The notes under the pieces are model-generated. The model searched no databases, had not been told where the DNA came from, and saw only the letters and a list, made by a program, of their open reading frames with translations. DNA of 64,000 nucleotides, taken from assembly GCA_036852015.1 (NCBI GenBank), contig JAANDG010000342.1, positions 1 through 64,000 of the forward strand, given 5' to 3'. Positions 1 through 12,241 of this stretch are shown one piece after another. The stretch's first letter is position 1. Each line of letters begins with the position of its first letter. Position numbers and translations under genes: made by a program. This DNA comes from Pelodera strongyloides (lineage: Eukaryota; Nematoda; Chromadorea; Rhabditida; Rhabditidae).

Positions 1-1488
1 GTCTCTATCGCGCACCTTTGGCACGCTCACAACGCACCCTACTCTTGATCTATTGGCTGTTTTTCAGGCATTGTGGCTCGTCGGCTAGACTCCTTCCCTG
101 CAAAGGTTTCGTTCAAGCATTCGTAGTTTTCGCAGTACTCTAGTTGTACTGCTCAAATTTTGAACGTGCACGGCACTGGTCGTCATCAGCTGTTCCATGT
201 TTTTCTACATCCAATTTTCAGCTATTATTCGCTTGAATTTGTAGCAATTTTAGCTGCCGAAGAAAAAAGGCGCTTAATTTTGGAACTAACCGAAGACAAA
301 AACCTTTCTACTTTGTAGCCAAAACCCTTTGTACTGTATCTGACCTCTGTTGTAAAATTACCGTCCCATCAGAAATCAAAGCACCGTAGCTGTCCCCTAA
401 ATTGTCAACTTTCGCATAGGATAACTGTGCTTCTTTTACCATATGTTTACCTGTTACCTGTAATCATAATAGCTCTTTTCTCCAACATTCAACAAAAACA
501 CATCGAAACTCATTCTCCTTTATTAAACAAAAATGCAATGAAGTGGAAGTAAAAAAACATGCATTTGACAGACTCGTTTTCTTCTGAAGGGCAATGGCTA
601 GGACAGACAGACAGACAATTCAGTGATTATGCTCATTTATACACTGTACACGATAAGGGGACAGATGAACCAATCGATACCAATCAAAGATACGAGTTTC
701 ATCAAAGTTACTAACTTTCATCCGTTATATCTACTTTTGGCACAATCTAATTTAAAGCGGTATGATAGGTGGTTATATGCAAATCTTGTTATACGCTTCA
801 CGAACCACGTGTCATTCCGCTTTAAAGTAAGATAAACAAAAGAAAACTATAACATTGATGAAAAGCGATATTTTTGCAGGCAAATCACAATAGTTCATCA
901 TGATGACTATAAATCAATCACAAGTGATGAGATAATGCAGAACGGAGAAAGAAATTGAAAAAATAACAATTCACACGAATATACGGTAATTCAATAGGGG
1001 ACTCTAAAGTTCAAAGGAGACATTTTATCGTTGTATAAGTGAAACTATGTAACAGACAGTGGTTAACTTTTAAATAGTGTTTGGGTGTGGGGGAGGTAAT
1101 ATCAAATAAATAAAAAAGTTAATAATGATAAAGTTTGATTCTATTCGTGCGGGAATCACGACTATAAGACAAGCACATTAAGAACCGCTTTGTGAAAATA
1201 TGACAAAAGATTCTAACTGTGGAAAGATAGTAAAAACATAAGGAATAGCTCCTGGTTTGAAAACGTAATTCAAAGTTTCCCAAGGGAAAAGACGGTTCGT
1301 TGCACGCGTACAACAGATAATACCGGTTTAAAAGCAAATCTAGTAATCAATATCATGCACTAGGGTGTGTGGATAAAGAAAGGGCGCAACACCTTTTTTG
1401 GAAGAAAAACTAGGAGTAGTAACGATACTTGGAAAGTTGGATACTTCTGGAAATGCAACTCCATAAAATGAATAGGGGATTATACCAG
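1..1488. other. Intergenic DNA downstream of dab-1
   Basis: No exon with convincing splice sites or protein similarity was found here. The stretch contains one short M3 element (752-835) and otherwise AT-rich unique sequence. The last exon of an upstream gene could extend into the first 300 bases, but nothing supports it. Confidence 0.5.
752..835. mobile_element. M3 element, short copy (84 bp)
   Basis: Flanked by TTAA. The left end reads AGCGGTATGATAGGTGG and the right end is the inverse, CCACGTGTCATTCCGCT. This is a short non-autonomous inverted-repeat element, with the interior reduced to about 40 bases. Confidence 0.75.
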
Positions 1489-4400
1489 TTAACTGAAGAA
1501 AGAGTCACCGAACGGGTCCTTTTGCACAGAGGCCACCGGACGAGCTGGAACCGCGGGTGCGGAGCCGAGAGAGTTCAGCGGCACCTAAACGAATAATAAT
1601 ATACACTCCATATTTCCTACAATTCATTTTTAAAGCGAATATGTAGGCACTCAAAATGAGCAAAAAAAAAGCGAAACGAGCGTTTCCATACCGACGTTAC
1701 TTTAAATAGGCGACTGAATATGTAAATACGAAATTGGAATGCGCTGCATCTTGAATCTTGCTATTTGCCGATTTAAACTGAAATTTATTCAATCGGACCC
1801 AAATTTATGCAAGGGTTCCGAATTAGCGTTTACTATGGAAAAGGCGAGCTTTGTAATTAATTTTCTTTTAAGTGGGTAATTGTAGACAACTTTTGTTATT
1901 GTTTCCTTAAAGGGTCAGGCCCATTTCAAATGACCCCTATCTTTGATGATTCCATCTGATTCTCCATGTCAAATATAGTAGGATGCAATAATTTTCTAAT
2001 TTTCAAGCGCAAAAATCACTCATTATTCAGCAATTTACCGTGAGCAGTCATACACAGCTATCCATCGCAGTTGGCACGCCCATTCGCGCTGATTGGCCGA
2101 TATCGCAATTGCCACGCCCAATAGAGCATATTGCCCAATTAGCGCGAAGGGGCGTGACAAATGCGATAAATAGTTGGGTATGACTGGCAGTGGTAAATTG
2201 CTGAATACTGCGTGAATTTTGCGCTTGAAAATTAGAAAATATTGCATCCTACTATATTTGACATGGAGAATCAGATGGAATCATCAAAAATAGGGGTCAT
2301 TTGAAATGGGCCTGACCCTTTAATGGGCAACACGCATTCTATTAATACAGCTTAACTTCAAAAAGGGCCTGCATATTCCCTTTAAGGTTTTTATAGGTTA
2401 TTCCAAGTGATTCGAGATCGTGTGACACGGAAGACGCTAAATATAAGGCTACAGAAGGCGATCAGACTAGTAACAAGGCTGGTTTCCGACTAATCGACGT
2501 GTCAAGGCGCAGCGTCGTGTCAAGGCGCGTCGGCATGTTTAGCAGCAAAGAAATGTCGACTCACACTATGATGCCCTACCTTGGGAGGGTTGATGATGTG
2601 CTCAAAGGGGTTCTTCTTGGTCTCGGCTGGCCGGCCCACCAGGGAATCCATATCGACCAGCTTGGTGAAGGCGTCCTCGAGGGAGGTGACTTTTTTGCCG
2701 GTATCCCATTCGACTGAAGACTTGCGAGGCGCGGAAATACTGCAAAGAAATAGACATAAGCAAATATTGTATGCTCCAAAACCGTGCTCTTTTACTGAAA
2801 CGTTAGTTTACAAGTGTTGGGTGCAAATCATATGCCTAGGGTTACTTACAGTCTATTACAGAGGATTTACTGAAGTTAAAATTGTGCTTCTAGGCAGCAT
2901 CTCCACAAAACTCACTTGTCAAAGTTGGCGGTGAAGGAGTGCGCATGAGGTAGATGGGGAGCCGTATTCTCGTTTCCCCACTGAACTCCTCCCTGGGGAA
3001 GATTGGGGCGAAGAGCCGACGTGTCAAATGGATCAGGGACAACTCCAATCTGCTGTCCAGGCATTGCAGGACCAGTAGAGGCCATATCAGCAAAGGGGTT
3101 CGTGGTCTGAAATGGATACCATTGCAACTCACACCCCTTGAAAATATTCTTTCACTTCAAACGTAACTCGTATTGAACTTTTTTAAGGAAGTATGACAAG
3201 GGGATTTGCAGCTTGTATACTGTAAGCTATGCTACCATCACACCATGTACTATTTGTAAATTTCGGTGCCACTACCACGTGCCACATAACTTTAATTTAA
3301 TGTATTTTACACTATCATACTACTCTTAGAAAAGCCGTACGATCCCTAGAGGCGATGCATATAATAAACTGGAAACATATTTAGGTCCATATGACAGAAC
3401 TCAAAATTTAGAATATTGATTTTTCGTGAGCTAACTTAGATGTTTGGCACTAACCGAGAACGATGGCGTGGACAGCGTGTGATGGAAGTTCTGTGGTGGC
3501 GTAATCCATTGTTGTTGTGCAGAAGTCTGTTGATAATGATTGAAGTGGGCCTGCTGAGAGGGCGACGCAATCTGTGATTGTGGAGTTCCAAATACAGAAG
3601 ACTGCACGGACTGCGGTTGAGGAGTCGAGAACGAGAAGTTGGTGGAGGACTGCTGAAAAGTTTTCGGCATAATTAAAGAGGTATAACATCCGGTATTTGA
3701 AACGTTTGCTCGACGCCGAATTACCTAGTGCATGCAAATCACTGTGCGAACCACATAAAGGATTATTGAAACGTACGACCAAAACAAAGTTATAGAATAA
3801 ATAGAGATACAGAAAAGGACCGTAGCATTCATTACCCAACTTTTAGCATCTGAATCAACATGTCCGGGTATTATCATAACAAACTCATTTACAACTTATG
3901 AGTGTGCTGTGCATACAAGATAATTCGCTTCGATTCGTTCCTGTTACTGTAGGGAGTAGGGTAATCGGTAATCACAAAGTATCGTAATCACAAACCAGTA
4001 CACTAATCACAAAGTACCGTAATCACAAACCAGTACACTAATCACAAAGTACCGTAATCATAAAGTACAGTAATCACAAAGTACCGTAATCACAAACCGT
4101 CGAGTTAAAGGTGTCTCCAAAGGGGTCGGTGGCAGGTCGTTGTACAGGTGGAGCAATCCTTGCAGGCTGGGCATTCGACTCGAATGCAGGAGCACCGAAA
4201 GGGTCAGCAAAAGCATTCATATTCTGAGTGGATTGTTGCTCGCCTGGCCATTCGTCCCCGGGAACTACCTGCAAAAGTATGATCATAAAAGAGATGCCAC
4301 TAAAGACTAAAGCGAAATACCGGCTGGTTTTTGAAACGCATCGTGGACAACTGAATGCTTACGTAATTATGTTAATTTCCTCGAATTTAGCTCGATTTTT

Positions 4401-7214
4401 TATTCCAATTTATATTCATTTGCATATGATGCAGAAGAATACTGGTGTAACTGATGAGTTTCAAAAACCGGCCGGTATTTCACATTAAGACGAATTGCAA
4501 TGTTCAGTATACTTATCACATACAGTCGGGAATTGCTATACTCTGTATCTGTTATTGCCGAAAAAGCTCGCTTATCGTAGCTAGTCAGACGTTTGAATAC
4601 TCTTATTGTCAGAAGCGCTGGCATATATTGAAAATACACCTGAGCGCTGGCCATTTGCAAAATAGTAAGATACAATAGTAAGACACAACGTGTGGAGCAA
4701 AATTGCCAGAGGAAAAAGCAAAAGTAAGGTACCGGAATATTGGCGAGCTGGTTGAGGCCTTGTTCAATGTTGTGCACTTCAGTCTCTAGATCAAGGAGGT
4801 CAGCCACAAGGACACCGTCCTCCGTTCGGACACCTTGAGCTTCCAATTCCTGAAAATGAAACAACATTTACTTTTACAGTTAGAGATCTTGTACTTTGTA
4901 CTACTGTTTTGAAACACGCCTATTATTTTCATTGAATTTCGCACACTGACACTTTCTTTGAAGATTTCCAATTACTAGTTAATATTATCATGTATTATCA
5001 TGCCAAAAACCATTTAAGGGTAGGTATACGGTAAACAGTAGTCACCAGGTCATAGACCACCCACGATGACCAGGCCAACTAACTTATTTGCGGCTGCTGG
5101 TAATAAGAACTGAAATTACCGTACTTTTACCGAGCCAGTCACCATGAGTAATTCTACATGTAGAATAATATACAAATAAAATTAACGAACACTCCGTATA
5201 TGTAATACTAGTACTTCTAGACATTACCTCAGAAAATACAGTATCACTTCATTGTATCAAAATCACTATCCACAGCTACTGTAAAAGTTTTTTTGTTTAT
5301 TAATTAAAAAACATCATTACCTTCTTCTCGTCATCTTTAACTTGTTTCACTTGTTCAATCTGCTTCTTCTTCATCTCGTAAACGATTTGGAACATGTCAC
5401 GAATAGACAACACGGCGTGATCAGCAGTCTAAAGGAGATTAATAATTACTCATATGCACGAACAGTGGGGTGGGAACCTCCCAGGGTGGGAGACTTTGTC
5501 TCTGTGTGTCTCTGATTCGTGTGATTCCCTCTCTTTCTCTCACATCCCACTGGGAGGCTGGGAGCTTCCCGGCGCGTTCGTGCATACGGCCACAGTTTCG
5601 GAAACTCGAAACAGGAAACAGACCATTCAGTTTCCAGCAGAGACGTTGAGTGTACAAGCAAATGCGAGAGAGTCTAGACACAATTTCAAAAAACAACTTG
5701 AGTCCTAGCACGATTTTTGTCGTATTGTAGCAAGATTTTGGGCAGTTTCGCGTTTCCGAAACAGGAGTTAAATACTCTATCATACATCCATATATACTCT
5801 GTGAATGCATTGCAATAGAGACATGTTTATTATTTTTTTACAGATGGGCTAGTAATTCAAATTTAAATTATTGCACCGTTATGGTAGGAACATTGTCATG
5901 GGCTAATTACCCAGTGTATTGTAAGACACCGTTGTGAGTCGGTAGCAACCGGAATATAATTAAACAATATAGTACCGACAAGCCAATTACCTGAGCAGTC
6001 TTGATTCCATAAAACTTGTAATTGCCAGCCGATTCACCAAATACGAATCCAAATGCACGGGCATCAGAAGTATCTCTGGCGATGAATGAGATTCTCGCAA
6101 CTGGGAAGTTGTACAAAACAGCCTGGAATAAGGAAAGTTTATTCATAAGCCTAAGCCTAAGCCTAAGCCTAAGCCTAGATTAAAAAATGTGTGTACAATG
6201 TAAACAATCACTAGTAATGAGTTAATCGGGAAAAGTTATAATAATAAGTTTACGTTCAGTCACATATGCCATACCCCGCTCTTCTCGTCGTTGATCTTGA
6301 TTCCCTCAATGTTAATGTATAATTGGATGCGTTGTTTGTGAGTGCCGGCAGCCTTTACTGCGGCTTTTGATTGCCGCATTGCTTCGGCGCACATCGCATC
6401 TCCACGGGCGCCTGCAAGTCACATCACAAACATAATTAGCGAAATAGAACAGATAAATTCCATTTTAAAGGGGTATGACACGTGGTTTGTGCAACAGATT
6501 TCCGGTTCCGACACCGGGAAGACACAATTTGCATATAATGCAGCGTGCGCTTCACAAACCAAGTGCCATACGCTTTCAGCGGGCTAGCTAAACTTGCATG
6601 TTAATAAGGGAGCTCAACTAATTTGAATTTTAAAGGGGAATAACACGTGTGTTAAGACCGAAAAGGCACAAAATGACTCACCTTCAACGTCGCGGATACC
6701 GATGAGTTTTCCCTTGAATAGAACTCCCTGTCCTTGGAAGCGGAACGGATCCTGGTTGGAGACTGCTGAACAAGAAACTTAGTTAGAATGCTAACGGAAA
6801 GGAGTATAAGAATCTGCAGCGCAATGGTAAACGCATTGGCGCGGATAGCCGAAGATGCGGGTTCGACCCCCGCTCGACCAAAACCCCAATTTTTGTTTGC
6901 AACCAAAATGCATAAAAATCTGAAGTGAGTCACCACATACAGTCAGTCAGGCATGCTTATTCCGATATTATTCAGAACAATCATATGCCAGCTTGGAATA
7001 CGTGGTGACGATTTGCTCGCTACACACCACAAAGCTACTCTCGACCAGCCCCTATTCTCACCAATTTGGTAGTGTACCATTAATAGACAATGGTATTACC
7101 TTTCTTTGCGGAACTTCGTTTGAGAACGGCCAGTCTGCTCTTGGGTGATCCGGGCTGCTTGGCATCGGAAGGCGTCTCCCCCTCCACGGGAGACTCTTTC
7201 ATCTTTTGGGCCAT
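1489..7214 (-). CDS. dab-1: Disabled (DAB-1) PTB-domain endocytic adaptor
   Basis: Eleven exons in consistent phase: 7214-7100, 6765-6682, 6411-6275, 6122-5991, 5428-5321, 4849-4733, 4268-4098, 3652-3455, 3106-2916, 2739-2580 and 1584-1489, giving 502 residues. A phosphotyrosine-binding (PTB) domain lies at about 42-190. It begins [18 protein letters not shown] and includes the Disabled-type segments [26 protein letters not shown] and [18 protein letters not shown]. It is followed by a Lys/Glu helix (about 174-193) and a leucine-rich acidic segment (about 193-231). The Gln/Pro-rich tail carries DPF at 253, 279, 379 and 494 and NPF at 357 and 461. In this family the PTB domain binds NPxY tails of LDL-receptor-type cargo. 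DPF motifs bind AP-2, and NPF motifs bind EH-domain proteins, for clathrin uptake or sorting. The start is the first ATG after a TTTTTTTTGCAG acceptor one base upstream, probably a spliced-leader site. Introns contain M1, M3 and M5 elements and a telomere-repeat block. Identity is very secure; individual exon edges are hand-called. Confidence 0.95.
1907..2323. mobile_element. M5 element (417 bp)
   Basis: TTAA-flanked. The left end is AGGGTCAGGCCCATTTCAAA and the right end is its inverse, with about 110 bp of near-perfect inverted repeat and an imperfectly palindromic core. Two nearly identical copies of 418 bp lie at 36932-37349 and 50056-50473. It sits in the last intron of dab-1. Confidence 0.9.
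3961..4097. repeat. 35-bp tandem repeat abutting a dab-1 splice donor
   Basis: Tandem copies of a unit of about 35 bp made of two related halves (TAATCACAAAGTACCG and TAATCACAAACCAGTACAC). The array ends exactly at the 3' edge of dab-1 exon 7, so the donor GTTTGTGATTACGG is itself the last half-unit of the array (minus strand). Confidence 0.85.
4307..4488. mobile_element. M1 element
   Basis: Left end CTAA-AGCGAAATACCGGCTGG, right end CCGGCCGGTATTTCACA-TTAA. Terminal inverted repeats run through GTTTTTGAAACGCATCG, and the middle carries the M1 hallmarks (GCTCGATTTTTTATT, TTCATTTGCATA). Lies in a dab-1 intron. Confidence 0.85.
5455..5585. mobile_element. Short inverted-repeat element, type M-inv
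   Basis: Ends are TGCACGAAC and its inverse GTTCGTGCA, with inner inverted GGGAACCTCCCAG and CTGGGAGCTTCCC. It resembles in layout the elements at 12113-12241 and 25865-25992. It lies in a dab-1 intron. Confidence 0.5.
6150..6177. repeat. Interstitial telomere repeat, C-rich strand
   Basis: About four and a half units of CCTAAG, the complement of the nematode telomere repeat TTAGGC, in a dab-1 intron 27 bases upstream (minus sense) of the exon that ends at 6122. Confidence 0.9.
6465..6577. mobile_element. M3 element
   Basis: TTAA followed by AGGGGTATGACACGTGGTTTG on the left and the inverse CACAAACCAAGTGCCATACGCT on the right. It lies in a dab-1 intron. A solo left end of the same type (TTTTAAAGGGGAATAACACG) follows at 6629. 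Confidence 0.75.
6808..6882 (+). pseudogene. tRNA-like sequence with B box, in dab-1 intron
   Basis: Contains GGGTTCGACCCCCGC, a T-arm/B-box-like hairpin, ending CTCGACCA, with an upstream D-arm-like GCGCAATGGTAAACGC. The 5' strand does not pair with TCGACCA, so a functional cloverleaf is not supported. Best read as a tRNA fragment or a tRNA-derived repeat. Confidence 0.35.
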
Positions 7215-7224
7215 TCTGCAAAAA
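7215..7224 (-). promoter_or_regulatory. Probable spliced-leader acceptor of dab-1
   Basis: On the minus strand a run of T followed by GCAG lies one base before the dab-1 start codon, with no paired donor needed upstream. This is the typical layout of a nematode trans-splice site. Inference from position only. Confidence 0.6.
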
Positions 7225-7908
7225 AAAGATAATCAATAAGATTAGAGAATACGGTAGATACAGTAATCGTATTCGATATACTCATCAATACAATCAATAA
7301 TACACATACACTACGGTAGGCAAAATTATAACTTCGGCAAGGCAAGAGTGCGCAAAAGACGGTAAAAATAATATGTACATATCGTAACATATGTAATAAA
7401 TATAGGCATACCATATTTGAATTGAATCAGAAGAAAGTGATCATTAAAATGTAAAGGTGAAAAAAAGTTATTGATTCACTGTGATCTAAATCATGTAATG
7501 ACTATTCATGAGCATTGACTTCCAGCAATTTCGCCAGACTGCCGATGGCAAACCGAAACTCCGGAGTATGGACAATTACCCAGACAATTGACGGAATTAG
7601 AATTGAACTTGACCTTTTCATGGCTCTCAAACATACATACGATTAGGCCAAAGAGCAAGGTAAAATCAATCGATAAACCAGCTCAGTGGGTGTTTTGTAT
7701 AAAATCTTTTGTAAGCCGTAGGCTCTGCGTGACACAGTAGTCATTGAATCGGAGCTTTATCGAATTAACAACAATTTGGAGAAATAGTGTGGAAATACAA
7801 GAGGAGCAGACATGAGCAAAGCGCACTGTAGGATGCGAGTATGACATGAAAGAGGGCATGAGCATGAGTAAGATAGAGTACGAGGACAAAAACGATCAAT
7901 AATCATCT

Positions 7909-8078
7909 TTAAAGCAAAATTCCGGCCGGTTTTTGGAAAAGCATGGCGGACAACTGAATTCTTACTTATGCTAATTTGCTCGATTTTTTTTACTCTAATT
8001 TATGTTCATTTGCATATGCCGCATAAGAATGCTGATGTACTCAACGCGTTTCAAAAACCGGCCTGTATTTGGCTTTAA
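7909..8078. mobile_element. M1 element
   Basis: TTAA on both sides. Left AGCAAAATTCCGGCCGG, right CCGGCCTGTATTTGGCT. The internal GCTCGATTTTTTTTACTC and TTCATTTGCATA segments match other M1 copies. Confidence 0.85.
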
Positions 8079-8159
8079 TCAATAATAAGAATCCTACGAA
8101 GAAGTGATACCAAGTATGGGCTTAGACAAAGAATCAGTGGTAATGTGGTTAGAAAGACC

Positions 8160-8247
8160 TCTCAAGCGACATGACACGTGGTTCGGACGTGTTTTGTAAT
8201 GGAAATTCAATTGTCTGCATCACAAACCATGTGCCCAATCGCTTTAA
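8160..8247. mobile_element. M3 element, short copy
   Basis: Left AGCGACATGACACGTGGTTC, right CACAAACCATGTGCCCAATCGCT followed by TTAA; the interior is about 40 bases. Confidence 0.65.
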
Positions 8248-8535
8248 TGAAAAAACTATAAGCTCAATGAACTTCACATGTTATCACATGGTACTACATA
8301 TCTGTCCGTGACCCCCGACTGACTTTTGTCTATTTGAGATGCCTTTTCCCTTCATTGTTCGACGAAAACGAGTTGTTGTATGGAATGAGCGAGAAAGGGA
8401 TAAATCATCTTGTCAGAGAATCACTTAAAAAAGAACAGTAATTGGAAAGGACTAGACATAGTCATACTAATGACATAAGGCAGATGACATGGGCACGTGG
8501 TTTTCATGAATTGACCATTTTTATTTTTGACTTTG

Positions 8536-8702
8536 TTAAAGCGGTATAACAGCCGGTTCTTGTATGATGAATAACTACATTTGCATGCATTATATGCAAA
8601 TAAGTGTGATTAGAATAAAACATCGCGTAGTTATTTGCTTACGCTACATGGGAGTACAGCGACCGGCACATGTTTCAAAAACCGGCTGTTAAACCGCTTC
8701 AA
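8536..8702. mobile_element. M2 element
   Basis: TTAA-AGCGGTATAACAGCCGG on the left and AACCGGCTGTTAAACCGCT on the right, the latter followed by TCAA (mutated TTAA). The internal TGCATTATATGCAAAT is typical of the family. Confidence 0.85.
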
Positions 8703-9667
8703 TACTTTAGCAGAATGTTTTGTTGATAGCGAGCTAATATGTAAGTGACTGTACTAGTAGCAAATTAGCAAATGGCTCGTATCAAAGATGAACATCTACT
8801 AGGCTGGCAAATCGTAAATATGAGTCAAAGTACACAGTTTGAAGTTTGTTTGATAAAAAATGTCAACTGTTTGTTCAGCACATACATACTAACAAACTGT
8901 AAACATATTGCCAAAGTAACATTTAAGTTTGAGCTCAGAAAGATGTGAAGATAATATTGCAACTTACGCAGCCACTTACGCACCCACTTACGCACCCACA
9001 TACAAAATTTCCACTAAAAAGTGAAGTGGGGATGTGTAAAAGGAGAGACAATTGTCTTACTTTACACTTTATCACAAGGTGCAGTAAAATGGAGAATTGA
9101 AAAGGTCGGATACGAGTTCATTGAAATCATGGAAAGAGAAAAAAAACAGTGCGTGACATAGTTGATTAATGGTTTTCGTAGACAAGACCACAACAATTAT
9201 GTGTAGGTGACAATCAATTTATGACGTCATCAATTGCAATTGACCAAAAGGTCGTGGGTAATTAGCATGGTAGCCTAGGGGCACGAACAGTCATGAATCG
9301 CTCTGAACACTGATATAATATTTTGAATGAAATAATTGGCTAATTCTACAGTACATCCTAGACGTCGTGAGCTCACAGGCGAATTGTTATGTAATCTCAC
9401 GTTTGACGTTACAGAGGCTTTAATCATGCTCCCCGGTGAACACACAATAGTTGTGAAAACATACAATATCTCAATGCCTCTTTTCCGACCCAGAGACAGA
9501 GAAAACGAAAATTAAATGAATAGTTAAAAATCAATACAAAGAGAATCTGTTCATGATTTAATCGATATATCCGGATGACTGTTCGCTGGATTTGAAAGTA
9601 TTGTAGGGTGGGGGGAGGGGAGGGGAAACCTGTTAGCTGGAGACAGTGAGCTATTGAGTCATCATGC

Positions 9668-9724
9668 AGAGAGGGAGAGAGAGAGAGATAGAGAGGGAGA
9701 GAGAGATAAAGAGGGAGAGAGAGA
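9668..9724. repeat. GA microsatellite
   Basis: Imperfect (GA)n with GGGA interruptions. Confidence 0.9.
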
Positions 9725-10590
9725 ACTTATGAGAGGTAAACTGAAGATTATTATTGGATATTGAACATGAGACACCCGTGAAGGAGCACAGTAGGTTAAG
9801 AGGTAGAATGAGGACAAGTATATTAGACACCTACTTACGGGCTACCAGTTACCATAAACAGAGTGCTGCTGAAGTCGACGGTATACTGTGTCATAGTGTC
9901 AGTACTGTGTCATTTCAGTAATGTGCGTGTCAGTACTGTGTCATGTCAGTATGTATACTGTGTCATGTCGTGTCAGGTCATAAATCCAGCGTGCCATTTC
10001 AAAGGGCTTTGCTGCTCGTAAGTAATGCTCGCAGAAAAATGTTTTGTACATGGACTTTGCTTGAGCCAAAAAGTTAGAAGCAACTAGATCACTTCAACGA
10101 TATAGATTTAGCATAACTTCAGCTTTTAGACCTAGGTTGCTGATAGTAATTTGCTTAAAATGTCACCTTTCAGATCATGCACTAGTTTGGTAACAATCGA
10201 ACTACAGAGTGAAAGGAAGGGAAAGTGAGAGAGAGAAAAACACAAAGAGAGAAAGGAGAAGGAGAGACAGCAACACTGATCAGGTACGTATTACATTGAA
10301 CAAGTGTCAACTGATTGCTCTCTATTACACAAGGAGCTCAGGGGGCTCAACTCACGGTAGCAGTTAACCTTCACTATGATCACAGTTGGACTGTCGCATG
10401 TCTACTAATTTCATTTTATGTATTTGATCAGCCGGTTGTTTGAAACGGACCCAGACAGTAACAGTTCCGAGAAAGGGAACGCTGCAGCGTTCAGGACTAG
10501 TTTCTGGTGGTGTACATTATAATTCCTTGCCTAGCACTTTAGCCCCTAAAGAGTAGAATCGTACATTTCTAGGCAATGAAATACTACGTC

Positions 10591-10769
10591 TTAAAGCGAA
10601 GTACCGGCCGGTTTTGAAACACATCGAATACACCAGCATTCTTATGCAGCTTATGCAAATGAACATAAATTAGCATAAAAAATCGAGCTAAATTCGAGCA
10701 AATTAGCACAAATACGTAAGAATTCAGATAGCCACGATCCGTTTCAACAACCGGCTAGTATTCGCTTAA
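10591..10769. mobile_element. M1 element
   Basis: TTAA-AGCGAAGTACCGGCCGG at the left and GGCTAGTATTCGC-TTAA at the right. Internal GCTTATGCAAATGAACATAA and CGAGCAAATTAGCA identify the family in inverse orientation. Confidence 0.88.
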
Positions 10770-11098
10770 AACGTTTTTCTAAAGGGAGCGATCCTCAATA
10801 GTATGGAACATTTAGAACACTTAGAAGAGACCTAGTAATTTGTTAGTTCTAGGTCTAGACTTTACAGCAAATACAATAATTATACTACCGTAATTGTACA
10901 GTTAAATAGAGTGAGTCTCGTGAGCAACTCTGATATGGACGAGTGTTTTGATATTATAATACACGATAGTTTACATTGTGCGTATGACGATGTAAACAAT
11001 GAGAGAGAATAGGAGTGAAATAGGATCGCCTTTGTGGATCAGGTGGCCCAGGCTGATTCGTTTAAAACTAATATTACTGTCGGTCAGTCAATTATATG

Positions 11099-11190
11099 TG
11101 AGAGAGAGTCGGAAAGAGAGAGAGAGAGCGAGAGAGAGAGGGGGAGCGAGAAGGACAGAGGGAGAGAGAGAGAGAGGGAGAGAGTTCGAC
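11099..11190. repeat. GA microsatellite
   Basis: Imperfect GAGA tract. Long open frames across it (Arg/Glu-rich) are a composition effect, not genes. Confidence 0.9.
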
Positions 11191-11342
11191 AGACTCAGAC
11201 GTGGAGCGACTTTCCGAAGGTTCAAGCAAACTTTTTTTACTAGTGTTTCTAACAAAACCGTCCGTAGAAAATGCTAGCGTGCAAGCGTATCACCTGTACG
11301 TGTGGTGGTAAAGTGCGGTAAAAATAACTCTCATGGGGCTGT

Positions 11343-11372
11343 TAAAGGGTGAGGTCCACCTCAGAAAACAAA
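11343..11372. mobile_element. Solo AGGG-type element end
   Basis: TTAA-AGGGTGAGGTCCACCTCA resembles the ends of M5, M6 and M7 (shared pattern AGGG, two bases, AGG, then YYCA). No matching right end was found nearby, so this is a solo or degenerate end. Confidence 0.45.
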
Positions 11373-12112
11373 AAAGTTATGAGTAGTGATAAAAAAAGTA
11401 GTGATAATACGCTTTGCAACATCACTTTTATGTAAGTGATTGATTTTTGGCTTTATAAATGGTAATTTACATGACGAATTTGCAGTGACTGCAACCCTTT
11501 AGAAATCGTAAAGTTGTTTTTGTTTGTGCAAGGGGCAAGTAGTGCTGCAGTTTTGTGAAGAGAACTGAACACTCTCTCATGTTGACTTTGTGTTTGATAA
11601 GTAATTTTTAACAAAGTAAATGATAGGCGACTTATTTCTTTCACAAGAAGTACAACGTAACTTTTAAACATAACTGTAACAGAGTAGATAGGAATAATTT
11701 GCGTTTGATGACTGTGAGGCTAACTATGCAGCTTACTAACTCGGGTAAGCAATACACAAACAGGGCAAAAACCTAGTATATTCTCCGAGCAACGTTGCTA
11801 AACTATTCTCTAACCATTCCCGTTTTACATACACTACCCGTCTAAAAATACCATACCATACAGTCAGACATATACTACATACAAGTGGAACTTGCTAGGT
11901 ACTGTTGATAAGCTTCGCTGATTTCCAACAAAGGGTTTTCCTACCTAAATGCGAAAATATTTCTAAAAAGCGCCACGATTTGTGCAAACTAAGAAACTTA
12001 GATGTACTAAGCAGAGACAGTACTAGACTGTCTGAAACTGGCTACAGTACCTGATAGCTAGGAATAAAAAATCTAGGTTTAGGTTCCATTGGGAGTACGG
12101 CTAGTTCTGAGT

Positions 12113-12241
12113 CCGTATTCACCAACCAACATACAGGGAGCCCACAAGCGCTCCGAATCTCTTCTGCTCTAGCACTCTCTACGCAGTCTCTTAGCTCCCT
12201 GGGGAGGCCAGGGAGGGCTCCCTGTGTGTTGGTGAATACGG
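12113..12241. mobile_element. Inverted-repeat element with GTATTCACCA ends
   Basis: Left CCGTATTCACCAACCAACAT is inverted at the right as TGTGTTGGTGAATACGG, with inner CAGGGAGCC and GGCTCCCTG. The total is 129 bp. A similar layout with ATTCACCACTC ends is at 25865-25992. Confidence 0.75.

Noticed and set aside
3961..4097. CRISPR-like array
   Set aside because: Units run directly head to tail without unique spacers, in a eukaryotic intron. It is a minisatellite.
6808..6882. Functional tRNA gene in dab-1 intron
   Set aside because: The T-arm is good, but the 5' acceptor strand does not pair with the 3' TCGACCA and no clean anticodon arm can be placed.
10999..11277. Arg/Glu-rich open frames near 11.1 kb
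   Set aside because: They are the GA microsatellite translated. The same holds at 15.7, 18.8 and 33.1 kb.
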